Part shown: piece after piece, positions 1 to 7,613 of the stretch | How the letters are laid out: each line of letters starts with the position of its first letter | Numbering within the stretch: position 1 is the first letter of the stretch | DNA from: an uncultured Alphaproteobacteria bacterium | GTDB lineage: Bacteria; Pseudomonadota; Alphaproteobacteria; Rhodobacterales; Rhodobacteraceae | Direction: 5' to 3' | Length of the DNA: 36,057 bases | Assembly (NCBI GenBank): GCA_902581005.1 | Contig: CACHMT010000009.1 | Span: 1-36,057, forward strand | The notes under the pieces: generated by a model | Told to the model about the DNA's origin: nothing | Database searches by the model: none | What the model saw: only the letters and a program-made list of their open reading frames with translations | Translations under genes and position numbers: made by a program

Positions 1-1
1 C

Positions 2-1108
2 GACCCTGCTAGTGCAATGCTTGAAGTTTTGGATCCTGAACAGAACTCTACTTTCTCGGACCACTATTTAGAAGTGGAGTACGACTTGTCAGATGTGATG
101 TTCATTACAACAGCAAATACTTTCAACATGCCCAGACCACTACTTGATAGGATGGAAGTGATTCAGCTTTCTGGATATACTGAGGACGAAAAGGCCGAAA
201 TTGCCAAACGACATCTTATTAAAAAGCAAATTGATAATCATGGCCTAAACGAAAACGAATTTTTACTCAAGGACAAGGGTCTTTATGAAATAATAAGACA
301 TTACACAAGAGAAGCAGGTGTCAGAAACCTTGAGAGAGAGATTTCTAAATTGTGTAGAAAAGTTCTAACACACATAATCAAGGATAAGAAAAAGTCGGTA
401 AAAGTTGATGAAAAGAACATAAGTGATCTTCTCGGAGTTAAGAAATTCAAATATGGCTTAGCTGAGGAGTCAAATCAAATCGGTGTTGCAACCGGTCTAG
501 CTTGGACCGAAGTTGGTGGAGACCTTCTTTCGATTGAAGCAATAAAGCTACCTGGAAAAGGTAGGATGAAATCCACTGGAAAGCTAGGAGAAGTTATGAA
601 AGAAAGTATTGATGCTGCTTCGAGCTTTGTGCGCTCTAGGTCACCTTCGTTTGGTATTATTCCAACTTTATTCGACAAGTATGATATACATGTGCATGTT
701 CCTGAAGGTGCTACACCTAAAGATGGACCATCAGCTGGTATCGCGATGGTTACCTCAATAGTAAGTATGCTCTCAGAGACGCCAATTAGAAAAGATGTCG
801 CTATGACAGGAGAGGTGACTCTTCGAGGAAATGTTTTGCCAATTGGTGGTTTGAAGGAAAAACTCCTTGCAGCTTTACGTGGGGGAATAAAGACAGTCAT
901 AATTCCAAACGAAAACGCAAAAGATTTGGTGGATATCCCTGATAACGTAAAAAATGAGCTAGAAATTATCCCAGTAAAAACCGTGGAAGAGGTCTTGAGA
1001 GTCGCGCTTATAGAAAGGTTAAAAAGTATCGATTGGGATTTCGCTGATTATGAGAAGGGTGATGATCTCAAAGGTGAAAAGTCAAGCGAAGTTGAGCTAC
1101 CCAACTGA
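2..1108 (+). CDS. lon: Lon ATP-dependent protease, C-terminal part (5' end outside window)
   Basis: The reading frame is already open at the window edge, so the N-terminal domain and the Walker motifs are missing. What remains is the end of the AAA+ module (motif DPASAMLEVLDPEQN, sensor and arginine-finger region LLDRMEV, helical lid) and the complete S16 serine-lysine protease domain. Counting from the ATG at 17, the catalytic Ser is residue 239 in KDGPSAG (codon at 731) and the catalytic Lys is residue 282 in GGLKEKLLAA (codon at 860), 43 residues apart as in E. coli Lon. Lon is a cytosolic homohexamer that degrades misfolded and regulatory proteins. The C-terminus ends about 35 residues after the conserved EEVL helix with an acidic, poorly conserved tail. 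Two tRNA genes follow. Confidence 0.98.
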   Translation, partial: DPASAMLEVLDPEQNSTFSDHYLEVEYDLSDVMFITTANTFNMPRPLLDRMEVIQLSGYTEDEKAEIAKRHLIKKQIDNHGLNENEFLLKDKGLYEIIRHYTREAGVRNLEREISKLCRKVLTHIIKDKKKSVKVDEKNISDLLGVKKFKYGLAEESNQIGVATGLAWTEVGGDLLSIEAIKLPGKGRMKSTGKLGEVMKESIDAASSFVRSRSPSFGIIPTLFDKYDIHVHVPEGATPKDGPSAGIAMVTSIVSMLSETPIRKDVAMTGEVTLRGNVLPIGGLKEKLLAALRGGIKTVIIPNENAKDLVDIPDNVKNELEIIPVKTVEEVLRVALIERLKSIDWDFADYEKGDDLKGEKSSEVELPN

Positions 1109-1174
1109 ATTGATTTATTCTTACGCGAATTATTTCTTGAGTTTAAGAAAGAAAGAGGCTAATCAACTATTATT

Positions 1175-1250
<76 letters not shown>

Positions 1251-1273
1251 ACTGTGAACTTGTGTTCATACGC

Positions 1274-1350
1274 GCGGTTGTAGCTCAGCTGGTTAGAGTG
1301 CCGGCCTGTCACGCCGGAGGTCGCGGGTTCGAGCCCCGTCAACCGCGCCA
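1274..1350 (+). tRNA. tRNA-Asp (anticodon GTC)
   Basis: A complete cloverleaf of 77 nt. The acceptor stem pairs GCGGTTG (1274-1280) with CAACCGC (1340-1346). The D stem GCTC/GAGT has one G-T pair. The anticodon stem CCGGC/GCCGG encloses CTGTCAC, with anticodon GTC at 1308-1310. The discriminator is G and the CCA is encoded at 1348-1350. It follows tRNA-Val closely, so the two are probably cut from one transcript. The start codon of the PanB-like gene is only 14 nt downstream. Confidence 0.97.
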
Positions 1351-1364
1351 TTTAGGTACAAGAA

Positions 1365-2231
1365 TTGGATAAGAAAAAAGAAAAGCTTACTATTCTAGAT
1401 CTTAAGAAAAAGAAGGCTGAAAAAGAGCGCTTGGCTATGGTTGCAGTAGGAGAATTTCTGTCTGCCCAATGGGCAGAAGCGGCTGGCATCGATATAATTG
1501 GTGTTGGTGATAGTTTGGGAATGACACTATATGGTCATGAGAATACCCTTTCAGTCACAGTTGATCAGATGATACAACACTGTAGGGCTGTTAGAAAAGG
1601 CGCACCCAATACATTTTGTATTTTAGCAATGCCCTATGGCTCTTACTCTACGAAAAGTATGGCAATTAAAAATGCTTCAAAGATGATGAAAGAGAGTGGT
1701 GCTGATGCGATCAAATTACAGTGTGGAAAAGATAGAGTTGATATTATAAGTGCAGTATCCTCAGCGGGCATTCCTGTTATGAGCCATGTCGGATTATTAC
1801 CCCATTTAGTTCATGTATATGGTGGTTTTAAGATGCAGGGCAAAAATGCTGAAGATGCGGTAAAAATTATCGAAGATGCAATTGCTATAGAGGAAGCTGG
1901 TGCAGTAGGAATAGAGATTGAAGCAATTCCGGCAGAGGTAGCCCGCGAAGTTGATAGAGCGGTATCTATATTTACGTTTTCAATTGGTGGTGGTTCAGCG
2001 GGAAACTGCCAATTATTAAATGGCTATGATCTGATAGGAGGATTTAATACATTCAAGCCAAAATTTGCAAAGCGTTTTGGAAATGTTGCTGATGTGGCTG
2101 AAAACGCCTTCAAAGAATTTGTTAGTGAAGTAAAAGCTAACACTTTTCCAGATACAGAACATAGCTATAGCATGTCTCCAAGTGAACTTATTAAGTTTAA
2201 TCAATATCTTGAAGGCAAAAGAAAAAGCTAG
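1365..2231 (+). CDS. panB: PanB-family protein (3-methyl-2-oxobutanoate hydroxymethyltransferase-like), divergent active site
   Basis: 288 residues from a TTG start with AGG 8 nt upstream. This start gives an N-terminus that aligns with PanB, whereas the first in-frame ATG (1437) would cut the first strand. PanB makes ketopantoate from 2-oxoisovalerate and methylene-THF, the first committed step of pantothenate/CoA synthesis. Visible motifs are GDSLGM (Asp49, matching E. coli Asp45), Lys117 (K112), His141 in SHVGL (H136), the catalytic Glu186 in EAIP (E181), and the PKFAK segment. Two Mg2+-ligand positions are changed: E. coli Asp84 aligns with Ala88 in LAMP, and Glu114 with Gln119 in KLQCG. 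The usual GIGAG loop reads GGGSAGN. It may be a functional PanB with altered metal binding or a paralogue with another substrate. It shares a CTAG stop with the convergent deacylase gene. Confidence 0.8.
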   Translation: MDKKKEKLTILDLKKKKAEKERLAMVAVGEFLSAQWAEAAGIDIIGVGDSLGMTLYGHENTLSVTVDQMIQHCRAVRKGAPNTFCILAMPYGSYSTKSMAIKNASKMMKESGADAIKLQCGKDRVDIISAVSSAGIPVMSHVGLLPHLVHVYGGFKMQGKNAEDAVKIIEDAIAIEEAGAVGIEIEAIPAEVAREVDRAVSIFTFSIGGGSAGNCQLLNGYDLIGGFNTFKPKFAKRFGNVADVAENAFKEFVSEVKANTFPDTEHSYSMSPSELIKFNQYLEGKRKS

Positions 2232-2752
2232 AAACTCAAACTTACTGTTTCGAAAGATAAATCTAGATAATCAAAATAAATTAAAAGGCTATTATAGCTT
2301 AAAGATATTGTTCTATCATTTACAAGTGGATGACAAAAAATAGTATCTTGTCCTAACATTTCAGCGTCTAGAAAGATATTTATATCCCTTTTTTTGTTGT
2401 TTACGACGCTTAATGGAGTTACTGCTCCTGGAAATACTCCAAGCTCCTCAAAAAGCCTTTCTTTACTCCCAAAAGATAGTCTTGATGATCTTATTCTTTC
2501 AGTTAATAGGGTTAGATCAATCACACTATCTTCGTGAGCGATAATCAAATAATTTTTTTTCTTTTTGTCTCGTAGAAATAAGTTCTTAGTATGAAACCCA
2601 TGCATATTTTCTCTATATTTCTTTGCATCATTAACAGTAAATAAAGGGGGATGTTCAAAAACCTTAAATTCAATTTTTAAGTATTTAAGCAACTTATATA
2701 AAGATTTAGGTGATGTTGGCAGTGCGTAGACGTAATTTGATGATGCATCCAT
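2228..2752 (-). CDS. Prolyl-tRNA editing protein (Ala-tRNA(Pro) deacylase, YbaK/ProX family)
   Basis: 174 residues, ATG at 2752. This is a free-standing homologue of the INS editing domain of prolyl-tRNA synthetase. It hydrolyses mischarged tRNA(Pro), typically Ala-tRNA(Pro), in the cytosol. Family signatures present are FEHPPLFTV near residue 33, the substrate-site Lys56 in KNLFLRDKK, the loop FPGAVTPLS near residue 107, and HPLVNDRTISLS near residue 141. Length matches the ProX/PrdX group rather than the shorter YbaK group. It is the last gene of a minus-strand run, 58 nt after the zeta-subunit gene, and its stop overlaps that of the PanB-like gene. Substrate specificity (Ala versus Cys) is inferred from the family. 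Confidence 0.88.
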   Translation of the reverse strand: MDASSNYVYALPTSPKSLYKLLKYLKIEFKVFEHPPLFTVNDAKKYRENMHGFHTKNLFLRDKKKKNYLIIAHEDSVIDLTLLTERIRSSRLSFGSKERLFEELGVFPGAVTPLSVVNNKKRDINIFLDAEMLGQDTIFCHPLVNDRTISLSYNSLLIYFDYLDLSFETVSLSF

Positions 2753-2810
2753 ATCTAGTAAAAACGGATAAAAAAATATTATCTTCTAAGGGATAAAACT
2801 TCTATAAATG

Positions 2811-3122
2811 CTAGCTGTTTGATACTCGATCTTTAGCAGCTTGTAGACATTCATTCATTTTTGCTCTAATGGCATGTCCATCAACTAACCCTTCAAGGTC
2901 ATCTTGTAGTTTTCTGAACACATCTTCGTCCCCAGCTTCTTGAAAATCTGACTTAACAACCTCCTTTATATATTGCTCGGTTTCGTCTTCGTCTAAACCT
3001 TTAACTTCAGCAGCCCAAGCCCCTAGCATCTTATTTCTCAAAGCTTCAATTTTAAATGTTATGTTTTGCTCATGTGCAAATTTATTCTCGAAACCATCTT
3101 TTCTTTCATCAAATGTGGACAC
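2811..3122 (-). CDS. DUF1476 protein, F1FO-ATPase inhibitory zeta subunit family
   Basis: 103 residues, highly charged and mostly helical, with no membrane segment. The N-terminus MSTFDERKDGFENKFA, the RNKMLGAWAAE block and EAGDEDVFRKL are hallmarks of DUF1476. In Paracoccus denitrificans this family is the zeta subunit, whose N-terminal region enters F1 and blocks ATP hydrolysis. The start is GTG at 3122, chosen because a perfect AGGAGG lies 5 nt upstream (+ strand 3128-3133 reads CCTCCT). The gene stands alone here, away from any ATP synthase operon, which is usual for the family. Identity is firm at family level; the inhibitory role here is inferred from homologues. Confidence 0.88.
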   Translation of the reverse strand: MSTFDERKDGFENKFAHEQNITFKIEALRNKMLGAWAAEVKGLDEDETEQYIKEVVKSDFQEAGDEDVFRKLQDDLEGLVDGHAIRAKMNECLQAAKDRVSNS

Positions 3123-3192
3123 TTTATCCTCCTCGCTTTGTCTTTTAGATGTAGTTAGTTAAAAGCTAATTTCAACTACAGATTTATATATT

Positions 3193-3795
3193 TTAAATAA
3201 AATTGATTAACTTTATTCCTTTTTCAACCATCGTTTTTCTTGCGATTTTCTCAGAGTTGTTGAGATTAATGGCTTTGGTTAAATCTTGAAATACAAACAC
3301 ATCAAAGCCTAGATCCACTCCATCTAATGCAGAATAAAAAACACAATAATCAAAAGCTAATCCACATAAGTAAAGCTTCTTTATTTCTTTTGTTACCAAA
3401 TATCCTTCTAGTCCAGTGGTTGTTTTTTTGTCATTCTCAAAAAAAGCGGAGTAACTATCAATTTTTTGATTGCATCCCTTTCTCAGAATAAGATTGGACT
3501 TATTGATATTTAAATTTTTGTGAAAATTTGCTCCTATTGAACCTTGGATGCAGTGGTCAGGCCATAGAACTTGAGGACCATAATCCATTTCTATGTTTGA
3601 GTAAACTTCGGCGCTATTATTTGATGCAAATGAGCTATGTTCCTTAGGATGCCAATCTTGAGTTAATACTACAGTATCAAATTTTTCTTGCGCACTGTTT
3701 ATAGGTTTTACAAGCTTTTCACCATCTTTCACTGCCAGTGCTCCACCATGACAAAAGTCGTTTTGCATATCTATGATTATTAAGGCAGAACTCAT
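3193..3795 (-). CDS. pncA: Nicotinamidase / isochorismatase-family amidase
   Basis: 200 residues, ATG at 3795. PncA deamidates nicotinamide to nicotinate for NAD+ salvage. The full catalytic triad is visible: Asp9 in IIIDMQNDF, Lys106 in RKG, and Cys151 in FDYCV. The metal site matches as well, with Asp47 and His49 in QDWHP and His81 in WPDHC. DSYSAFF is another nicotinamidase signature that separates it from general isochorismatases. It lies 20 nt downstream of the IalB-like gene. A sirtuin, which releases nicotinamide, is divergently transcribed 600 nt away (4403). Confidence in PncA is high. Confidence 0.93.
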   Translation of the reverse strand: MSSALIIIDMQNDFCHGGALAVKDGEKLVKPINSAQEKFDTVVLTQDWHPKEHSSFASNNSAEVYSNIEMDYGPQVLWPDHCIQGSIGANFHKNLNINKSNLILRKGCNQKIDSYSAFFENDKKTTTGLEGYLVTKEIKKLYLCGLAFDYCVFYSALDGVDLGFDVFVFQDLTKAINLNNSEKIARKTMVEKGIKLINFI

Positions 3796-3815
3796 TTCTT
3801 TATTTGTCTCAGATT

Positions 3816-4352
3816 TTAGTTACAAGATGAGAGAAGATAATTAAATGATTTTGTAAATCCCATCAAGCTAAATCGATCTACTAGCATAGAGCCATCTATG
3901 CCTTGTAATTCTATTGTTAATCTATTGCCACCAAGGAGAAATGTTATATCCTCTTTCATAAGGCCGTTTATTATAGCATGCTTACTTTTAGAGTTTTCGT
4001 TAGAACTTAGAGCCATTAGCCCAAACACCTTTCTGTTATCAATATTCATAGACCCAGAAATATTGATTTTCAAAGGGTAGTCAGAGAAATATGACATTGA
4101 ATAGTCTGTATTATTTTTATTTACAGACAAATATATAAATGAGTTTTGCCTATTTTTTCCTAAAACCTCTCTGGAATTAAAATATGAGGCTGTTCTTTTT
4201 GCTTTTGAGGCTAGAAAACATTCATTAGCAGCAGACGAGTAAACAGCCCAGTCACGATACTTTTTTTTGACAAAGAAATTTTGCCCAATTGCGTGCTGTG
4301 CAAAGAAATAGATAAATAGGCCCAAAATTATTGGAAAGAATTTAAGTTTCAT
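3816..4352 (-). CDS. Exported protein of the invasion-associated locus B (IalB) type, tentative
   Basis: 178 residues, ATG at 4352. A signal peptide is clear: MKLKFFP, a hydrophobic core to about residue 20, then a likely cleavage near AIGQ. The mature part begins with a DWAVY segment and an early Cys (ECFLASKAKR) and ends with DRFSLMGFTKSF and Cys177. This layout of a Trp/Tyr strand, Cys near the start, an SLxGF motif and a C-terminal Cys resembles the periplasmic IalB family common in Alphaproteobacteria. The two cysteines could form a disulfide. Function in free-living species is unknown. The assignment rests on motif resemblance only. It sits upstream of pncA, probably in the same transcript. 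Confidence 0.6.
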   Translation of the reverse strand: MKLKFFPIILGLFIYFFAQHAIGQNFFVKKKYRDWAVYSSAANECFLASKAKRTASYFNSREVLGKNRQNSFIYLSVNKNNTDYSMSYFSDYPLKINISGSMNIDNRKVFGLMALSSNENSKSKHAIINGLMKEDITFLLGGNRLTIELQGIDGSMLVDRFSLMGFTKSFNYLLSSCN

Positions 4353-4402
4353 AATATCCTTTTAATGTAAACAACTTAGGATTTTATACTAAAACAAAAA
4401 AA

Positions 4403-5173
4403 ATGGGAACTCTATATATAACTGGAGCAGGTGTAAGTTCTGATAGTGGCATTCCTACTTTTCGTGGTGCTGATGGCTTTTGGACTATTGGTAGTGAAAA
4501 CTATACACCCCAGGAAATGGCAACTAGATATATGTATTTAAATAATCCCGAACAGTTCCTGTTATGGTATTTTAAACGGTTTGCGAAATATAGAAATGCT
4601 GAGCCTAACGAAGTTCACCGATGGCTTGCAGATAAGAGTCTGATTACACAAAACATTGATGGCTTGGACGGAAAGGCTGGTAATACGAGTTACATTCCGA
4701 TACACGGTCGCCTAGATAAAGTTACGGTTTTTGCAGAAGAAGGTAAAGAGTCTTTGATAATTGATGCTCCTTGGGAGAAAATATCTCGTCTTGGGTTCAC
4801 TCATGATAATGACCCAAAGTCTGATGACTCTTTGATTAAAACACTGCTAGAGTATTTTAAAATAGAAAAAGACAAACAACAAAAATATCATCCTGCTCTG
4901 GGTTATTCGCTAAAACCGTTCGTACTTTTGTTTGATGAAATTTATACAGATTTATACAGGATAGGTGAGGCTCAACAAAGAATGATTAAAGCAAACAAAA
5001 TGGTTTTTATGGGAACTTCCTTTAGTGTCAACATAACAGCAATAGCACTTAGAATAGCCGCATCTAACTCAATAGATATTGAAATAATAGACCCAAATCC
5101 AATCGATATTGGCTATAAACATGCTGCCTATTTTGAGATGTCGGCGTTGGAATACGTTGAAAGTTTTTTATAA
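4403..5173 (+). CDS. Sir2-like NAD+-dependent deacylase lacking the zinc cysteines
   Basis: 256 residues. NAD+-binding sirtuin motifs are present in order: GAGVSSDSGIPTFRG (residues 8-22), TQNIDGLD (82-89, usually TQNIDGLH), the catalytic His101 in IHG, KPFVLLFDE (171-179, usually RPxVVxFGE), GTSFSVN (204-210) and DPNP (230-233). The protein contains no cysteine at all, so the CxxC...CxxC zinc module of classical sirtuins is missing. The segment between His101 and residue 170 is instead charged and unlike the usual zinc domain. The ATG at 4403 has no clear ribosome-binding site. The 3' end overlaps convergent msrQ by 46 nt. Substrate is unknown; deacylase or ADP-ribosyltransferase activity is possible. 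Confidence 0.82.
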   Translation: MGTLYITGAGVSSDSGIPTFRGADGFWTIGSENYTPQEMATRYMYLNNPEQFLLWYFKRFAKYRNAEPNEVHRWLADKSLITQNIDGLDGKAGNTSYIPIHGRLDKVTVFAEEGKESLIIDAPWEKISRLGFTHDNDPKSDDSLIKTLLEYFKIEKDKQQKYHPALGYSLKPFVLLFDEIYTDLYRIGEAQQRMIKANKMVFMGTSFSVNITAIALRIAASNSIDIEIIDPNPIDIGYKHAAYFEMSALEYVESFL

Positions 5174-5757
5174 AGCTTAGTGCTTTTTATCTTTAGAATG
5201 AGAATAAGAATTGTTATGCCTGTGTAAAAATATAGCTCTCCTGTCCAAGTTTTGGACATCAAAATGAAATGAAAAATTGATAGTATTATTGCTATATAGA
5301 CAAAGCTGTGGATCTTATTCCATGTCTTGATATTTAATTTACGAAGCGCAAAATTATTCGATGTGAGCGCCAACGGTATCAAAGTTATAAAAGCAAAAAA
5401 GCCTGCTATTATATAGTATCTTTTTTGTAAGTCAGATAACAATATATCTATTGAGAGACCGATATCGAGAAAAAAATATACACAAATGTGGGAAACGACG
5501 TAATAAAATGCAACCAATCCAATGCAACGTCTATACCTCACTAAATTAATCTTCGCATATTTAAAAAGTGGTGAAATTGAAAGAGTTATTAGTAAAAATA
5601 TAAGCCCAAGTTCTCCGTATTTATGCTCTAAAAACCGCAAGGGGTCAGGGCCTAGCTGATTAACTATTCCCCAATAAAAATATAGGGGTATTGGGATAAG
5701 TAAAATACAATATAACAGTGAAACGGGTAGAGACTTAAATAAAATGCTAGACGTCAT
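5128..5757 (-). CDS. msrQ: MsrQ, heme-binding membrane subunit of the MsrPQ methionine sulfoxide reductase
   Basis: 209 residues, close to the 211 of E. coli MsrQ (YedZ). There are about six hydrophobic segments, consistent with a ferric-reductase-like membrane b-type cytochrome. Family signatures include GPDPLRFLEHKYGE (residues 36-49), a SPLF...RYRR loop, and histidines in the helices (SHICVYF, KIHSFVY, FHFIL) that would ligate heme. MsrQ passes electrons from the quinone pool or a flavin to MsrP. It starts 4 nt after msrP. The last 15 codons overlap the convergent sirtuin gene. Confidence 0.93.
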   Translation of the reverse strand: MTSSILFKSLPVSLLYCILLIPIPLYFYWGIVNQLGPDPLRFLEHKYGELGLIFLLITLSISPLFKYAKINLVRYRRCIGLVAFYYVVSHICVYFFLDIGLSIDILLSDLQKRYYIIAGFFAFITLIPLALTSNNFALRKLNIKTWNKIHSFVYIAIILSIFHFILMSKTWTGELYFYTGITILILILKIKSTKLYKKLSTYSNADISK

Positions 5758-5761
5758 TATT

Positions 5762-6676
5762 TTAGTAGTATTTTTTTAGATCCATACCTTTGTAAAGATC
5801 TCCAACTTCTTCAATATACCCATTAAACAGCTCAGTTTTTCGTCTTTCACCGAAAAGGCCTTCACCTATTACTCTTTCAGTTGCTTGCGACCATCGAGGA
5901 TGATCAACATTTGGGTTTACATTAGAATAGAAGCCATATTCCCTAGGGTTTTCTGAACCCCATGTAGTGTAGGGTTGCTCTTTCATAAATGAAATTTTCG
6001 TGATGGATTTTATTGATTTAAAGCCATATTTCCATGGTACCACAAGCCGGAACGGAGCACCGTTTTGGTTTGGTAACTCTTTACCGTATAAACCAGTAGC
6101 AATAAAAGTAAGTGGATGTAAAGCTTCTTCTATAGTTAAGCCTTCGCGGTAAGGCCAGTCCAAAGTTGCACTCTTTTGCCCTCTCATTTCCGTAGGTCTA
6201 TAAACAGTCTCAAAGGCCACGAATTTAGCGTTATTATTTAATTCGAGTTCATTAATTAGGTCACGCAAAGGGAACCCTATCCAAGGTATAACCATTGACC
6301 AGCCTTCTACGCAACGCAATCTATAAATTCTTTCCTGTATCGCTTTTCCTTTAAGGATTTCCGCTAAATCAAATTTTTTCTTATTTTGAGAAACTCCCTC
6401 AAATGTAATTTCCCAAGGATCGGTTGTTAAACTTTTAGCGTATTTCGCAGGGTCCGTTTTTGATGTGCCAAATTCATAAAAATTGTTATAGTTTGTTATC
6501 TCTTCAAGGGTATTTGGCTTTGCATTAGTAGAATAACTTTGTTTCGCTATTGTAGGGGTAGGGACAAAGGCTAGCGAGGCAAGGCCTAGCGCTTCGACAA
6601 ATTTTCGACGATTTAGATAAAAATTATGAGGCGTAACGTCGCTATACTTTAAAATCTTCAAAATATATGATCCCAT
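5762..6676 (-). CDS. msrP: MsrP, periplasmic molybdopterin methionine sulfoxide reductase
   Basis: The protein repairs oxidised methionine in envelope proteins. Signatures are NNFYEFG, the Mo-ligand Cys in RLRCVEGWSM, PWIGFPL, VPWKYGFKSIKSI and DHPRWSQATER. A Tat signal is present (LNRRKFVEALG followed by a hydrophobic stretch), as expected for export with the cofactor already bound. The frame is open to an ATG at 6715, but alignment with E. coli MsrP (KxSDVT about 15 residues before the twin Arg) favours the ATG at 6676 (304 residues). Neither has a good ribosome-binding site, so the start is uncertain. It forms an operon with msrQ and is divergent from the membrane-protein gene at 6744. Confidence 0.93.
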   Translation of the reverse strand: MGSYILKILKYSDVTPHNFYLNRRKFVEALGLASLAFVPTPTIAKQSYSTNAKPNTLEEITNYNNFYEFGTSKTDPAKYAKSLTTDPWEITFEGVSQNKKKFDLAEILKGKAIQERIYRLRCVEGWSMVIPWIGFPLRDLINELELNNNAKFVAFETVYRPTEMRGQKSATLDWPYREGLTIEEALHPLTFIATGLYGKELPNQNGAPFRLVVPWKYGFKSIKSITKISFMKEQPYTTWGSENPREYGFYSNVNPNVDHPRWSQATERVIGEGLFGERRKTELFNGYIEEVGDLYKGMDLKKYY

Positions 6677-6743
6677 GATATTGACAACTTTATCCATCAT
6701 GGTAGTTCTATTCATATAGAAGGCAATAGTTATTCAAATTTTA

Positions 6744-7568
6744 ATGACAAGCTTTTATCAATTTCTTATTTGGTTCTTTACTATAGTTAGCTTAATCGCT
6801 TTAATGTACGGTGTTTTGAGTGCTGATATAACATTTATTGGGTTATTTATTTGTACGCTTATTATATCAGTTATTTTTTACAGGCTGAACGAAACCTCAC
6901 CTGCGAATGTTACTCAAGAGCCACAAGTAAAAGATTTTGCTTTGGACGGTATTGATAACGATAACATTGAGATATCTGAAGCTATTGAAACATTAAAGCA
7001 AGAACAAACAAAAATACTGTCTAGATTTAAAAAAGATATTTACTCAAATCAAGATCTATCGAGCATGTTAGAAATAAAGAGAAACATCGTGTCTGATTTT
7101 GTTTCATCGCTACCTTTGAATTTTGAAATGGTTTCTAAGCAAGAGTTGAAAGACATTATTTTGAAATTAATGAATGATTTAATTGAGAAAAATTCAAATC
7201 ATTTGTTTGAGCCCTCTTTCTTTCCTCAAGAGGAGTCTAGTTATGCCAGTTGGGTAAAACGATCGTTAATTCTTTTAGGCTGGAAAATAAAAGGAGGGGA
7301 GGACAGGGTAAAAAAATTATTCGATATTTTCGAAAAGATTGGAATGATTGCTGGGGTTCTCGTTTTTTCCCACACCAAGAAAGCTAATATAGATCTGAAG
7401 CAGTATGAGCAATATATACAGAATGGTGAAATTGATTTTTTGGTTGTGATAACCCAAGATTTTAAAGATAGTAACGAAGCGCAATTATCGAATAGTATCG
7501 TCATCATTAATCATCATGATTTGCCTAAATTACATTCAACGCTAAAAAGTTTATCGACTATCAAATAA
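6744..7568 (+). CDS. Membrane-anchored protein of unknown function
   Basis: 274 residues; I do not recognise the family. The N-terminus holds two hydrophobic segments (about residues 5-25 and 28-46) forming a hairpin. A charged, probably coiled-coil stretch follows (about 75-115). The cytosolic C-terminal domain (about 165-270) alternates helices and strands, with SWVKRSLILLGWKIKGG, a strand IAGVLVFSH, a strand EIDFLVVITQDF and a final NSIVIINHHDLPKL. That last pattern loosely recalls restriction-endonuclease-like or Mrr-type folds, but no catalytic motif is certain and I do not claim it. The gene is divergent from msrP and 45 nt before the small gene at 7614. Confidence 0.7.
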   Translation: MTSFYQFLIWFFTIVSLIALMYGVLSADITFIGLFICTLIISVIFYRLNETSPANVTQEPQVKDFALDGIDNDNIEISEAIETLKQEQTKILSRFKKDIYSNQDLSSMLEIKRNIVSDFVSSLPLNFEMVSKQELKDIILKLMNDLIEKNSNHLFEPSFFPQEESSYASWVKRSLILLGWKIKGGEDRVKKLFDIFEKIGMIAGVLVFSHTKKANIDLKQYEQYIQNGEIDFLVVITQDFKDSNEAQLSNSIVIINHHDLPKLHSTLKSLSTIK

Positions 7569-7613
7569 TTGGTCTGATCCTTGCAATAACAAACTGAATA
7601 AAAGGAAGATGAC

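Noticed and set aside
475-900. 141-codon open frame on the minus strand inside lon
   Set aside because: It is antisense to the highly conserved Lon protease domain, has no recognisable domain, and its composition is that of a mirror frame.
1132-1150. Terminator hairpin after lon (TTTCTT...AAGAAA)
   Set aside because: The stem has only A-T pairs in six positions and no U-tract follows, so it would be too weak to terminate.
1274-1364. tRNA-Asp as an integration (att) site
   Set aside because: No integrase, no repeat of the tRNA 3' end elsewhere in the window, and ordinary chromosomal genes follow directly.
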